A DNA stretch of 64,000 nucleotides, from NCBI RefSeq assembly GCF_016583565.1, contig NZ_NRRF01000023.1:1-64000 (forward strand), in the 5' to 3' direction. Each line of letters starts with the position of its first letter. Within the stretch, counting starts at the first letter, position 1. The notes beneath the pieces were generated by a model, which saw only the letters and a program-made list of their open reading frames with translations, was not told the origin of the DNA and made no database searches. This document shows positions 32,147 to 40,509 of the stretch, one piece after another. This DNA comes from Thiocystis violacea (lineage in GTDB: Bacteria > Pseudomonadota > Gammaproteobacteria > Chromatiales > Chromatiaceae). Made by a program: the position numbers and the translations under genes.

Positions 32147-33067
32147 TCAGCCCAGCCGGACCCTTGGATCGACGGCGACATAGAGCAGATCGGTCGCCGT
32201 ATTCACGAGCAGATAGGTCAGGCTGATGAGCAGCACAGACGCCTGGACCACCGGATAGTCCCGGGTCTGGATGGCCTCGACCAGGAGGCTGCCGAGACCC
32301 GGCCAGGCGAACACCGTCTCAGTGACCACGGCGCCGCCCAAGAGGGCGCCAAATTGGATCCCGAGCAGCGTCAGCACCGCCAGCCAGGCGTTGCGCAAGG
32401 CATGGCGCCAGAGCACCGCGACCGGCCCGAGCCCCTTGGCACGCGCGGTGCGCACATAGTCCTCCCCCAACACCTCCAGGACGCTGCTGCGCACCATCCG
32501 CGCCAGCACCGCCGCCAACCCCGTGCCCAAGGTCAGCGCGGGCAGGATGAGGCTGGCCAGCCCCTCTCGACCGCTCACCGGCGTCCAGCCGAGCCAGAGC
32601 GAAAACACCAGAATGAGGATGGGACCCAGCCAGAAATTGGGGATGGCCGCCCCCAGCATGGAGAAGCCCATCGCCATGCGGTCCACGGCGCTGCCACGGA
32701 AGTACGCCGCGAGGACCCCCATGGGCAGGGCGATCGCCATGGCCAACGCCAGCGCGGCGACCGCCAGCTGCAGCGTCGGTATCAGACGCTCGGCGATGAG
32801 CGCGGACACTGGACGCTGGCCCTGTAACGAGGTGCCGAGGTCGAACCGGGCCAGGCGTTCCAGGTAGTCCAGATACTGGACGCCGAGCGGCCGGTCGAGA
32901 CCGAGTTCGGCGCGCAAGGCGGCCTGATCCGCCGGCCGCGCGCCCTCCCCCAGCATCACCTCGACCGGGTCGCCTGGAACCAGGTGGATGAGCAGAAAGA
33001 CCAGGGTGCAGACGCCGAACATCACCAAGAGCGCCGAGCCCAGGCGGGTCAGAAGACGTTCAAGCAT
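32147..33067 (-). CDS. Peptide ABC transporter permease, DppB/OppB type
   Basis: A 306-residue inner-membrane protein of the DppB family. The N terminus MLERLLTRLGSALLVMFGV and the following LIHLVPGDPVEVMLG are characteristic. Six hydrophobic segments are apparent, and the EAA loop contacting the ATPase is EDYVRTARAKGLGPVAVLWRHALRNA. No second permease or ATPase lies beside it: glgC follows on the other strand. A cognate binding lipoprotein is probably the gene at 35059-36600. ATG at 33067 has GGGG upstream. Confidence 0.9.
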   Translation of the reverse strand: MLERLLTRLGSALLVMFGVCTLVFLLIHLVPGDPVEVMLGEGARPADQAALRAELGLDRPLGVQYLDYLERLARFDLGTSLQGQRPVSALIAERLIPTLQLAVAALALAMAIALPMGVLAAYFRGSAVDRMAMGFSMLGAAIPNFWLGPILILVFSLWLGWTPVSGREGLASLILPALTLGTGLAAVLARMVRSSVLEVLGEDYVRTARAKGLGPVAVLWRHALRNAWLAVLTLLGIQFGALLGGAVVTETVFAWPGLGSLLVEAIQTRDYPVVQASVLLISLTYLLVNTATDLLYVAVDPRVRLG

Positions 33068-33184
33068 CCCCGTGCCCCGCGAGCGGTGCGAGCGAGCCCC
33101 GGCACTGGCTGCCCGCACCCTTCGCACTCGCCCTGCTCAAGGGCCGGCGCGCGGTGGCTTGGCACGGATGGCCGCGCCTGCCGC

Positions 33185-33682
33185 TCACCCCTGGATCTCG
33201 ACCAGGGTGCCGACCGGGGTCAGGTCGAACAGCTCGATCAGATCCTGGTTGCGCATCCGGATACAGCCGTGCGAACGCGGCTCGCCCATGGGCTCGCTGT
33301 CCGGGCAGCCGTGGATGTAGATGTAGCGCCTGAGCGTATCCACGCAACCGCCGCGATTGCGGCCGGGCTCACAGCCGGTCAGCCAGAGGATGCGTGTCAG
33401 AACCCAGTCGCGTTCGGGACAGGCGGCGGCCAGCGCCTCGTCGTAGCGCTCGCCAGTCGGCCGGCGACCGCGAAAGACCGTGCCGGGCGGACAATCGGCG
33501 CCGATACGAATCCGCACGCGATGCAGCCCTCGCGGCGTGCAACCGCTGCCGCTCTCCTCGCCAAGCCCGTTGAGACCGGTCGAGATGCGATAGCGTCGCC
33601 ATGGCCGCGAACCATCCATCAGGGTCAGGATCTGCGCCTCGACATCAATGAGGATCTTTCGCGTCATGCCGGTTGGGTTCAT
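33185..33682 (-). CDS. L,D-transpeptidase (YkuD domain), compact form
   Basis: A 165-residue protein consisting of a YkuD domain alone. YIYIHGCPDSEPMGEPRSHGCIRM carries the conserved His and nucleophile Cys (described here as motif positions ~121-142). No signal peptide is visible at the assigned start, which is unusual for an enzyme expected to act on periplasmic peptidoglycan, so either the N terminus is misjudged or it works elsewhere. ATGs at 33682 and 33667 are both possible, and neither has a Shine-Dalgarno. It sits upstream of the DppB-type permease. Confidence 0.83.
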   Translation of the reverse strand: MNPTGMTRKILIDVEAQILTLMDGSRPWRRYRISTGLNGLGEESGSGCTPRGLHRVRIRIGADCPPGTVFRGRRPTGERYDEALAAACPERDWVLTRILWLTGCEPGRNRGGCVDTLRRYIYIHGCPDSEPMGEPRSHGCIRMRNQDLIELFDLTPVGTLVEIQG

Positions 33683-33709
33683 GTGGTCGGCCGAAGGCCT
33701 GATGGGCGC

Positions 33710-34063
33710 TCAAGGCGCGGGGTCGAGAAAGCCATGCGCCTGCATCTCACGCCGCGTGCCATCGTAGATGGGCGCTAGCCGGTCCAGGACATCGGCTGCC
33801 GCCGCCAGGTCGCCGGCGCGGGTCGAACGCTCGATACCCGCCGCCGCATCGGCCAACACCTGGGCACCCAAGTTCGCGGCGCTACCTTTGATGCCGTGCG
33901 CAATCCTGGTCGCCTCGGCGATGTCCGAGCACGCCAGACACCGCTTCAATTCGACGACCTGCACGTCGAAATGGTCGACGAAGATCCTGGTGACCTTGCG
34001 AACCTCATCGAACCCCAGGAGGTCGCTCAATTCATCGAGCACAGCCTTTTCGAGATAGCGCAT
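33710..34063 (-). CDS. Stand-alone Hpt domain phosphotransfer protein
   Basis: A 117-residue four-helix-bundle protein. The phosphorylatable His is in IAHGIKGSAANLGA, the standard Hpt motif. No kinase or receiver is fused to it, so it must shuttle phosphate between separate partners, none of which is adjacent. GGAG lies five bases before the ATG at 34063. The open frame runs 91 codons further upstream, but that part is Arg/Ala-rich and looks non-coding. Confidence 0.87.
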   Translation of the reverse strand: MRYLEKAVLDELSDLLGFDEVRKVTRIFVDHFDVQVVELKRCLACSDIAEATRIAHGIKGSAANLGAQVLADAAAGIERSTRAGDLAAAADVLDRLAPIYDGTRREMQAHGFLDPAP

Positions 34064-34579
34064 ATCCACTCCGTGCGGGGACCGCAAGTCAAGCGCCTGG
34101 ACGCTGGGCGAGCCGGATCCGTATCTGGCGGAGGTCCGCGCCGAAGGCGTCCGCGAGTATGCCATCCCGCCCCCCACGGGAGCGAGCCGGCGCACCGCCT
34201 GGCCATCGCGCGCGAGAGCGCAACACCGAGGTCGCCTGGATCTCGCGAACGGCATCTTGGATGCCGCGCCGCCCCGAGCAAGCGACCTGGGGCGGAGAAC
34301 CGCGAGGGTGACTAAGTCACCGACGCGCGGCGACAAACCCTTTAGAGTCTGTCCCCAGCGAGCAGCTGCCGGTCGTCCGAGGTCCAGCAGCGTTCGGCAT
34401 CGATACCAGACCCCATGGCCCTGTCCGCCGCGTCGGCGCGTCGTACAGCGGGCACAGGGTCAAACAGGCGCCATGTCCAGCCAGATCCGCTCAGACACCG
34501 CACAACCACCGAAACGCGGGCGTCGGCGGCACCTGAACGGCCACACCACTTACCCCCAACAGACTGGAAACCTCCCACG
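34064..34579. other. Intergenic region between hpt and CoA-binding gene
   Basis: This is a 516-base divergent region. I see no defensible gene. It contains a perfect 15-bp palindrome at 34307-34321 (listed separately) and should hold promoters for both flanking genes. Confidence 0.5.
34307..34321. promoter_or_regulatory. Perfect 15-bp palindrome, possible operator
   Basis: GGTGACT-A-AGTCACC is a perfect inverted repeat around one base, in the divergent gap upstream of the Hpt gene. The binding protein is unknown. Confidence 0.4.
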
Positions 34580-35017
34580 ATGGCCTCGTCCTACGAAACT
34601 TTCTTCGACCATGACCGCTTCGCTGTTGTTGGCCACTCTCAGGCCAAACCCTTTCCACTGCTGAGCTATCGCGGCCTGAAGCGGCTCGGTAAGACCGTCT
34701 ACCCCATCGATCCGAGCAGCGCCCTCATCGATGGCGACACGGCCTACCCCAGCCTCGACGCACTGCCGGGTCCGATCGAGGCGCTCATCATCGAAGTCCC
34801 GCGCGCCGAAACCCGCGACTGGGTCGAGGCAGCGGCGCGTGCCGGTCTGCGCGACGTCTGGATCCACATGGGGCACGACACCCCAGAAGCCGTCGCCCTC
34901 GCCGAGACGTCCGGGATCGAGCTGCGCACCGGTACCTGCGCCGTGATGTACCTCAACCCCGGCCTGAGTTACCACAGCATCCACAAGGCGATCATGAAGC
35001 TGGCCGGAAAGTACTGA
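34580..35017 (+). CDS. CoA-binding domain protein (YccU-like)
   Basis: A 145-residue Rossmann-fold protein. FAVVGHSQAKPF, LSYRGLKRLGKTVYPIDP and WIHMGHDTPEAVALAETSGI match the small CoA-binding family. The conserved Cys in RTGTCAVMYLNPG is at the end of the fold. The function is not established for the family. I use the ATG at 34580 because the conserved domain starts there. It is flanked on both sides by minus-strand genes. Confidence 0.87.
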   Translation: MASSYETFFDHDRFAVVGHSQAKPFPLLSYRGLKRLGKTVYPIDPSSALIDGDTAYPSLDALPGPIEALIIEVPRAETRDWVEAAARAGLRDVWIHMGHDTPEAVALAETSGIELRTGTCAVMYLNPGLSYHSIHKAIMKLAGKY

Positions 35018-35058
35018 GCGCTCGAAACGCCGAGCCCCCAGGCTCGGCAACTCGCGCG

Positions 35059-36600
35059 TCAGTTCGGCGCCTCGATCGGCGCGAGCCGAACGTCCCGCAA
35101 GCCGTCGTAGTTCCCATCCGGCGCCAGCCTGTAACCCTGGACCTCCGGGCGATGGGCGAGGATCTGGGACTCGTACCAGAGCGGCAGATAAGGCAGATCT
35201 TGGTGCAGGCGCGACTGCAGTTCCCGATAGCCGCGTGCTTGCTGCTCGAGGTTTGGCGCGGCGCCCGCCGCATCGATGAGTGCGTCGACCGCGGGGCTGA
35301 TATAGCGGCCCCGATTGGCCCCGTTGGGCGGGATGGAGCCGCTGTGGAAGGCATACCTGAAGATGTCCGGGGTGTTGATGCCGACCCAGGTCAGGCCGTA
35401 GAGCTGGAAGCGGCCTTCCTTGACGTCCCCGAAGAAGGTCCCCCAATCGTAGCTGCGAATGGTCAGGGCGATGCCGACGGCCGCCAGTTGCGCCTGCATG
35501 GCCGTCGCCACGCGAATCCGAAAGGGATCGCTCGACGTCTTCATGGTCAGCGCGAGCGGGCGCTCCGGCCCATGGCCGATCGCGGCGAGCAGGGATCGCG
35601 CGAGGTCAGGGTCGTGCGCAACGGGCGCCAGCTGGGCATTCCCGGCCCAATGATCGGGCGGGAGGATGGACTCCGCGAGTCCGGCGCGGTCGCGAAAGAG
35701 GGCCTGCACCAACGCCTCGCGGTCCAGGCCATGGGCCAGTGCGCGACGCACCCGCGGATCGCCCGCGACCGGATCCTCGAGGTTGAAGCCCAGATAGGAG
35801 AGGTTCCGGCCCGGCCGGACCTCGACCCGCACCGCCGGCCGGGCCGCGAGGTAGTCGACGAGCTCGGGCGAGAGGTCGTTCTGGAGCATCTGGATCTCGC
35901 CGCGCAGCAGCTTCATGACCCGCACACTGGGGTCTTTCACGGCAATCAGCTCGACCACCTGCCCGTCGGAGCGGCGCTCCAGCACCAGCCGGCCGGGCTC
36001 CGGCCATTCCAGCATCCGAAAGGGTCCGCTGCCGAGCGGGGCATCGGTGAGCTTGCGCCCGGATTGGACGACGACCGCCGGCAGGATACCCTCGGCCAGA
36101 TAGGCCGGGAGCAAGGGATCCGGGGCACGCAGATGAAAATCGATGGTGTCCGACCCGATTTCATCGACCGAGTCGATGAGGCTGAGCTGGGCGCGGTGCG
36201 GCGAGGCGTTGGCCGGGTCGAGCACATAGGCATAGGTCGCCACCACGTCCTCGGCCGTGAGTCGGCTGCCGTCGCTGAAGTCGCGGCCCGACTCACCGAG
36301 CCGGAACCGATAGTGCGTCGGACTCAGAGATTCCCAGGTCGCGATCCCGGGAACCGGCAGCCGTTGATCGTCGAACTCGACCAGGCGCCGATAGAGGAGC
36401 CGATTGATGCGCTCAGAGGTCGCGTCCGTCGCGAAGCGCGGGTCCAGCGTGCGCGCCGGACCCGAGAGACCGAACCTGAGCACGCCGTCGTCCGGGACGC
36501 CGCGATCGCAACCCGTCACCGCACCGGCGAGGACGAGGAGGATCAGCGCCCGCGCGGGCCAGTCACCAACGCCGATAGGGAAGCTGCGCCAGATTGACAT
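35059..36600 (-). CDS. Peptide ABC transporter substrate-binding lipoprotein (SBP family 5)
   Basis: A 513-residue lipoprotein. A signal peptide with lipobox AVTGC (Cys at about residue 31) leads into the family-5 fold: VLRFGLSGPARTLDPRFATD, FHLRAPDPLLPAYLA and GDPRVRRALAHGLDREALV are typical. The ATG at 36600 overlaps the end of the CYTH gene by 38 bases, which suggests coupling. It should deliver peptides or similar ligands to a Dpp-type permease, and one such permease lies 2 kb downstream on the same strand. The ligand is unknown. Confidence 0.9.
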   Translation of the reverse strand: MSIWRSFPIGVGDWPARALILLVLAGAVTGCDRGVPDDGVLRFGLSGPARTLDPRFATDATSERINRLLYRRLVEFDDQRLPVPGIATWESLSPTHYRFRLGESGRDFSDGSRLTAEDVVATYAYVLDPANASPHRAQLSLIDSVDEIGSDTIDFHLRAPDPLLPAYLAEGILPAVVVQSGRKLTDAPLGSGPFRMLEWPEPGRLVLERRSDGQVVELIAVKDPSVRVMKLLRGEIQMLQNDLSPELVDYLAARPAVRVEVRPGRNLSYLGFNLEDPVAGDPRVRRALAHGLDREALVQALFRDRAGLAESILPPDHWAGNAQLAPVAHDPDLARSLLAAIGHGPERPLALTMKTSSDPFRIRVATAMQAQLAAVGIALTIRSYDWGTFFGDVKEGRFQLYGLTWVGINTPDIFRYAFHSGSIPPNGANRGRYISPAVDALIDAAGAAPNLEQQARGYRELQSRLHQDLPYLPLWYESQILAHRPEVQGYRLAPDGNYDGLRDVRLAPIEAPN

Positions 36601-37030
36601 TGAAGTAACGCGGATCCCCGGAGACCTCTTCACCGGCCCAGTCCGGCCGCTCGAAATCGGCCTCTTCCGCATCCAGCTCGATCTCGGCCATGACCAGCCC
36701 GGCGTTCTCGCCGGCGAAGACATCCAAGTCCCAGAGGTGCCGACCCCGGCGCACGCGGTACCGAACCTTCTCGATGACGGGCGACACCGCCAGCTCACGG
36801 AGCATGATCTCGGCATCCTCCACCGGGATCCGGTACTCGAACTCCAACCGGCTGATGCCCTGGGTGGCTCCCTTGATGGTCAGATAGGCCAGGTCGCCGC
36901 GGACCCGCACCCGCACGGTCGCTGCCGAACCCTCGGCCAGATAGCCCTGCAGGATGTGCGTCTCCTCCTCGACGGCGGCGCGCCAGCTGTCGCTGCACAC
37001 CAGAAACTTACGCTCGATTTCGACGGCCAT
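36563..37030 (-). CDS. CYTH domain protein (inorganic triphosphatase family)
   Basis: A 155-residue protein with the tunnel-fold signature EIERKFLV at residues 4-11. Charged strands follow: VRVRVRGDLAYLTIKG, LEFEYRIPVEDA, IEKVRYRVRRG, WDLDVFAGENAGLVMAEIEL. Bacterial members of this size are often triphosphatases. Its end overlaps the following lipoprotein gene. The biological role is unknown. Confidence 0.92.
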   Translation of the reverse strand: MAVEIERKFLVCSDSWRAAVEEETHILQGYLAEGSAATVRVRVRGDLAYLTIKGATQGISRLEFEYRIPVEDAEIMLRELAVSPVIEKVRYRVRRGRHLWDLDVFAGENAGLVMAEIELDAEEADFERPDWAGEEVSGDPRYFNVNLAQLPYRRW

Positions 37031-37150
37031 TTCGCTCTACTCAGGCAGTGTCCGGCCAGCAACCGCTCCGGCGCCTGGTCGGGATTCGGACAGGATCGAC
37101 AGTCCACCGTCTCAGGCCCCTTCGCGGGGGCCGAGAGGACGGCGTTCCGG

Positions 37151-38482
37151 CTAGCGCTTGCGCTCGAACAGGGCCATGGATTCGACGTGTGCCGTGTGCG
37201 GAAACATGTCCATCACACCCGCCGCGCGCAGCTCGTAGCCCAGCGTATTCACCAGTCGGTCTGCGTCCCGCGCCAGGGTCGTGGGATAGCAGGAGACGTA
37301 GAGGATCCGCTCGATGCCGAGACGCGGCAGCCAGTCCAGCACCTGCAAGGCACCGCTGCGCGGCGGATCCAGCAGCACCTTGGAAAAAGACTGGCGCATC
37401 CAGGGCTGGTGGTCCAACTCGCCATAGAGGTCCGCCACCTGGAAGTCGACGTTGGCGATGCCATTGCGCTGCGCATTGGCCAGGGCACGCGCGACCAGAC
37501 CGGCATCGCCTTCCACACCGACCACGCCGGCCACCCGCTTGGCCAGCGGCAGGGTGAAATTGCCCAGTCCACAGAAGAGATCCAGCACCTGATCTTCTGG
37601 CTCCAGCCCGAGCAGATCGAGCGCCTGATCCACCATCCGCCGATTCAGCTCCAGGTTGACCTGCGTGAAATCCGTCGGCAGAAAGGCCAGGTCGAGCCCA
37701 TGGCCGGGCAGGCTGTAGCTCAGCTCGGTCTCCTGCCCCGGCAGCGGCCGGATCGTCTCGACACCGCCCTCTTGCAGATAGATCTTGAAGCCCTCTTCTC
37801 GACCGAGCGCCAGCAGCAGCGCCTCATCCTCGGGCGTCGGCGTCTGCATGACCCGGAACACCAGCACACAGGAGGCGTCACCCATGGCGACTTCGATCTG
37901 CGGCAACTGATCGCGGATGCTCATCCGGTCGATGGTGTCGCCGATGACCTGGAGGCGCTCGCCCACCTTGGGGTGCAGCACCTCACAGCGGGTGAGATCC
38001 GCCAGAAAGGCGTTGCCACGCTCGCGGAAGCCCACCAGGGTGCGGCCCTTCTTGGCGACGCGGCGCACACCCAGGCGCGCCTTGCGCCGGTAGCCCCAGT
38101 GCTCGGCCGTCAGGGGCGCGAGCCAGCGCTCGGGCGCCACCTTGCCCATGCGGGCGAAGACGTCGTCCAGGCTCTCCTGCTTGATGCGGATCTGGGCCTC
38201 GGCATCCATGTGCTGCAGGCTGCAACCGCCGCAGACGCCGAAATGCGGGCACCTGGGCTCGACGCGATCCGGCGAGGCGCTCAGCACCTCCTCGACCACT
38301 GCCTCGTCGAAGCGCCGTTGAACACGCCGATAGCGAAAGCGGACGCGCTCGCCAGCGAGCGCGCCATCGACGAAGACCGTCTTGCCGTCGATGTGGGTCA
38401 GTCCGCGACCTTCGTGGGTCAGGGACTCGATCTCGGCCTCGACGGCCTCTTGGGGAATGGGTTTCTTGGATTTTCTCGACAC
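37151..38482 (-). CDS. rlmD: 23S rRNA (uracil(1939)-C(5))-methyltransferase
   Basis: A 443-residue RNA methyltransferase with a TRAM domain (residues ~8-70) and an iron-sulfur cluster motif, CPHFGVCGGCSLQHM plus a later Cys in LTRCEVLHP. The SAM domain has VLDLFCGLGNFTLPLA and LDPPRSGA, and the catalytic nucleophile Cys is in YVSCYPTTLARD, where SCNP is more usual. It starts at a GTG without a clear Shine-Dalgarno. It is downstream of cysM across a heptad-repeat spacer. Confidence 0.94.
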   Translation of the reverse strand: MSRKSKKPIPQEAVEAEIESLTHEGRGLTHIDGKTVFVDGALAGERVRFRYRRVQRRFDEAVVEEVLSASPDRVEPRCPHFGVCGGCSLQHMDAEAQIRIKQESLDDVFARMGKVAPERWLAPLTAEHWGYRRKARLGVRRVAKKGRTLVGFRERGNAFLADLTRCEVLHPKVGERLQVIGDTIDRMSIRDQLPQIEVAMGDASCVLVFRVMQTPTPEDEALLLALGREEGFKIYLQEGGVETIRPLPGQETELSYSLPGHGLDLAFLPTDFTQVNLELNRRMVDQALDLLGLEPEDQVLDLFCGLGNFTLPLAKRVAGVVGVEGDAGLVARALANAQRNGIANVDFQVADLYGELDHQPWMRQSFSKVLLDPPRSGALQVLDWLPRLGIERILYVSCYPTTLARDADRLVNTLGYELRAAGVMDMFPHTAHVESMALFERKR

Positions 38483-38493
38483 GGGGGAGGTCA

Positions 38494-38528
38494 GTTTTCA
38501 GTTGGCAGTTTTCAGTTGGCAGGTGTCA
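38494..38528. repeat. Heptanucleotide tandem repeat (5 units)
   Basis: The units are GTTTTCA, GTTGGCA, GTTTTCA, GTTGGCA and GGTGTCA in a row. They lie in the short gap between the cysM stop and the rlmD start. The same type of heptad occurs at 40023-40050 on the opposite strand. Confidence 0.85.
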
Positions 38529-38550
38529 GTCCGGCTTGGTGTGGGCTGTA

Positions 38551-39441
38551 TCAGGCGGGAAAGACGCCGGTGGAGAGGTAGCGGTCACCACGGTCGCAGA
38601 TGATGGCGACGATGACCGCGCCCTGGAGGTCCCTGGAGAGACGCAGGGCGGCGGCGACGGCGCCTCCCGAGGAGACGCCGCCGAAGATGCCCTCCTTCGC
38701 CGCGAGCTCGCGCGCCGTTTGCTCGGCCAGGGACTGGGAGACGTCGATGATGCTGTCCACGCCGGCTGGGTCATAGATACGCGGCAGATAGGCCTCCGGC
38801 CAGCGGCGGATCCCGGGGATGTTCGAGCCTTCCTCCGGCTGCACGCCGACGATCTGGACCTGGGGATTGCGCTCCTTGAGGTAGCGCCCGGTCCCCATGA
38901 TGGTCCCGGTCGTCCCCATGGCGCTCACGAAGTGGGTCACACGGCCCTCTGTGTCCGCCCAGATCTCCGGCCCCGTGGTCTCATAGTGGGCCGCCGGGTT
39001 GTCCGGGTTGGAGAACTGATCCAGACGGATCCCCTCCCCCCTCTGCTCCATGTCCTTGGCCAGATCGATGGCCGCTTCCATGCCTCCGGCCTTGGGCGTG
39101 AGGATGATCTCCGCGCCGAAGCTCTTCATGACGCCACGGCGCTCCTCGCTCATGTGCTCGGGCATGATCAGCCGCATCCGGTAGCCGCGCATGGCGGCCG
39201 CCATGGCCAGGGCGATGCCGGTATTGCCGCTGGTGGCCTCGATGAGCGTGTCGCCCGGCCGGATGGTGCCGCGCTCCTCGGCGCGGCGGATCATATTGAG
39301 TGCGGGCCGATCCTTCACCGAGCCAGCCGGGTTGTTGCCCTCCAGCTTCGCGAGGACGAGGTTGTCCGTCTCGCCTGGCAGGCGCCGCAGCCTCACCAAC
39401 GGCGTGCGGCCCACGAAGTCTTCGATCGTCGGATAAGTCAT
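38551..39441 (-). CDS. cysM: Cysteine synthase B
   Basis: A 296-residue PLP enzyme that makes cysteine from O-acetylserine and sulfide or thiosulfate. It begins MTYPTIEDFVGRTPLVRL. The PLP Lys is in NPAGSVKDRPAL, the substrate loop is EATSGNTGIALA and the phosphate-binding loop is GTTGTIMG. The MRLIMPEHMS and GVQPEEGSNIPGI stretches favour CysM over CysK. GAGGG four bases upstream supports the ATG at 39441; the 69 extra open codons upstream are not conserved. Confidence 0.94.
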   Translation of the reverse strand: MTYPTIEDFVGRTPLVRLRRLPGETDNLVLAKLEGNNPAGSVKDRPALNMIRRAEERGTIRPGDTLIEATSGNTGIALAMAAAMRGYRMRLIMPEHMSEERRGVMKSFGAEIILTPKAGGMEAAIDLAKDMEQRGEGIRLDQFSNPDNPAAHYETTGPEIWADTEGRVTHFVSAMGTTGTIMGTGRYLKERNPQVQIVGVQPEEGSNIPGIRRWPEAYLPRIYDPAGVDSIIDVSQSLAEQTARELAAKEGIFGGVSSGGAVAAALRLSRDLQGAVIVAIICDRGDRYLSTGVFPA

Positions 39442-39652
39442 CTGGCCCTCTGGCAATGGGTTCGTCGACGCCAATGGTCTCTTGCAAGCCTGAGGCGCAT
39501 GCGCCGGGAGCTTACAGCCTCCAGCCAGAGGCCAGCAAACCGCGCTGTCGAGCGCTGGACCGAGAACGGCCAATGTCGGTAGAGTTCCGTTGGTATCGGC
39601 GCGACGGCAAACGGCTGTTTGCCGCATCGACTGCAAGACGGAGAGCACTCAG

Positions 39653-40039
39653 ATGAAGACGACCGACATGCCCAGCTCGGGCGCTGATCTTGCGGTGCAT
39701 GATCAGGCCGCGGCACTGGAGTACGCCGGCGGCGACGCCGAGTTGGCCGCTGATCTCATGGCCGCGCTGCTCGACGGCCTTCCGGACGAGATCGAATCGC
39801 TCAAGGCCTGCCTGGCCGAATCCGACTGGCCCGGACTCGCGGAATATGCCCACCAAGTCCGCGGCGCCACGAGCTACTGCGGCGTTCCCGCGCTGGATGC
39901 CGCCATGTCGGCGCTGGAGCGAGCGGCCCGCGTCGGAGACCCCGCGCGTTGCAGAACGGGTTTCGACGCGGTTCTCCTGCACACAGCGAAACTATTCGCA
40001 CTCTTCAAGACGCCAGGGGATCTGACACCTGACACCTGA
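39653..40039 (+). CDS. Stand-alone Hpt domain phosphotransfer protein
   Basis: A 128-residue protein, the second free Hpt domain in the window. The phosphorylatable His is in LAEYAHQVRGATSYCGVPAL. GGAG lies ten bases before the ATG at 39653. The last residues (TPDT) and the stop codon are written by heptad repeats at 40023-40050, so the C terminus may vary between strains. No sensor kinase lies next to it; the chemotaxis cluster begins 0.5 kb away. Confidence 0.85.
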   Translation: MKTTDMPSSGADLAVHDQAAALEYAGGDAELAADLMAALLDGLPDEIESLKACLAESDWPGLAEYAHQVRGATSYCGVPALDAAMSALERAARVGDPARCRTGFDAVLLHTAKLFALFKTPGDLTPDT

Positions 40040-40050
40040 AACCTGCCAAC
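40023..40050. repeat. Heptanucleotide tandem repeat (4 units), opposite strand
   Basis: The units read TGACACC, TGACACC, TGAAACC and TGCCAAC. On the minus strand they are GTTGGCA, GGTTTCA, GGTGTCA and GGTGTCA, the same family as 38494-38528. They run through the stop codon of the Hpt gene. Confidence 0.8.
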
Positions 40051-40056
40051 CCGAAC

Positions 40057-40386
40057 TCAGTCATCCGCGCCTCTCGACGCCTCAACCAGACCATTGCGCT
40101 CCAGCACGCGATGGATCTTCCTGCTGGTGCGGATGAGACGGGAGAAGTCGTCGAGACCGGGCTTCTCGCCCTGCGCCAGACGCCGCTCCCAGTCCTCCAG
40201 CTCTGTGTCGAGGTACTCCAGCAGTTTCCTGGAGCAGCCGTTGCACACCCCGGAGCACAGCTGGGCCTCGGCGGATTCGAACGGGATCGCCGCGCGCACC
40301 TGGGCAATCAGCTCGCGCATGGCCGTCTGGATGTCGGGTTTTCGCGACCGAGGTCTCTGATCCTGCGCCACAGCCCGTGACATCAT
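40057..40386 (-). CDS. Hypothetical protein with CxxxCxxC motif
   Basis: A protein of about 109 residues that I do not recognise. After a charged N terminus comes a helical region, then LCSGVCNGCSRKLLEYLDTELEDWERRL with three cysteines spaced CxxxCxxC, which could bind metal or iron-sulfur. The rest is helical, ending ERNGLVEASRGADD. Start ATGs at 40386 and 40383 are equivalent. It is convergent with the Hpt gene and divergent from the chemoreceptor gene. Codon use looks like its neighbours, so I think it is real. Confidence 0.65.
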   Translation of the reverse strand: MMSRAVAQDQRPRSRKPDIQTAMRELIAQVRAAIPFESAEAQLCSGVCNGCSRKLLEYLDTELEDWERRLAQGEKPGLDDFSRLIRTSRKIHRVLERNGLVEASRGADD

Positions 40387-40509
40387 TCGTGGGACCAATC
40401 CCGATCGGGCGACGGCCCCTGGGGCTCGGACCCGATCCGCGCCGCCTGCGGGCAGACCATCGCACCACCCGACGGCCAGCCTCCCCGGATCTCGCCAAGG
40501 CTTATCGGC

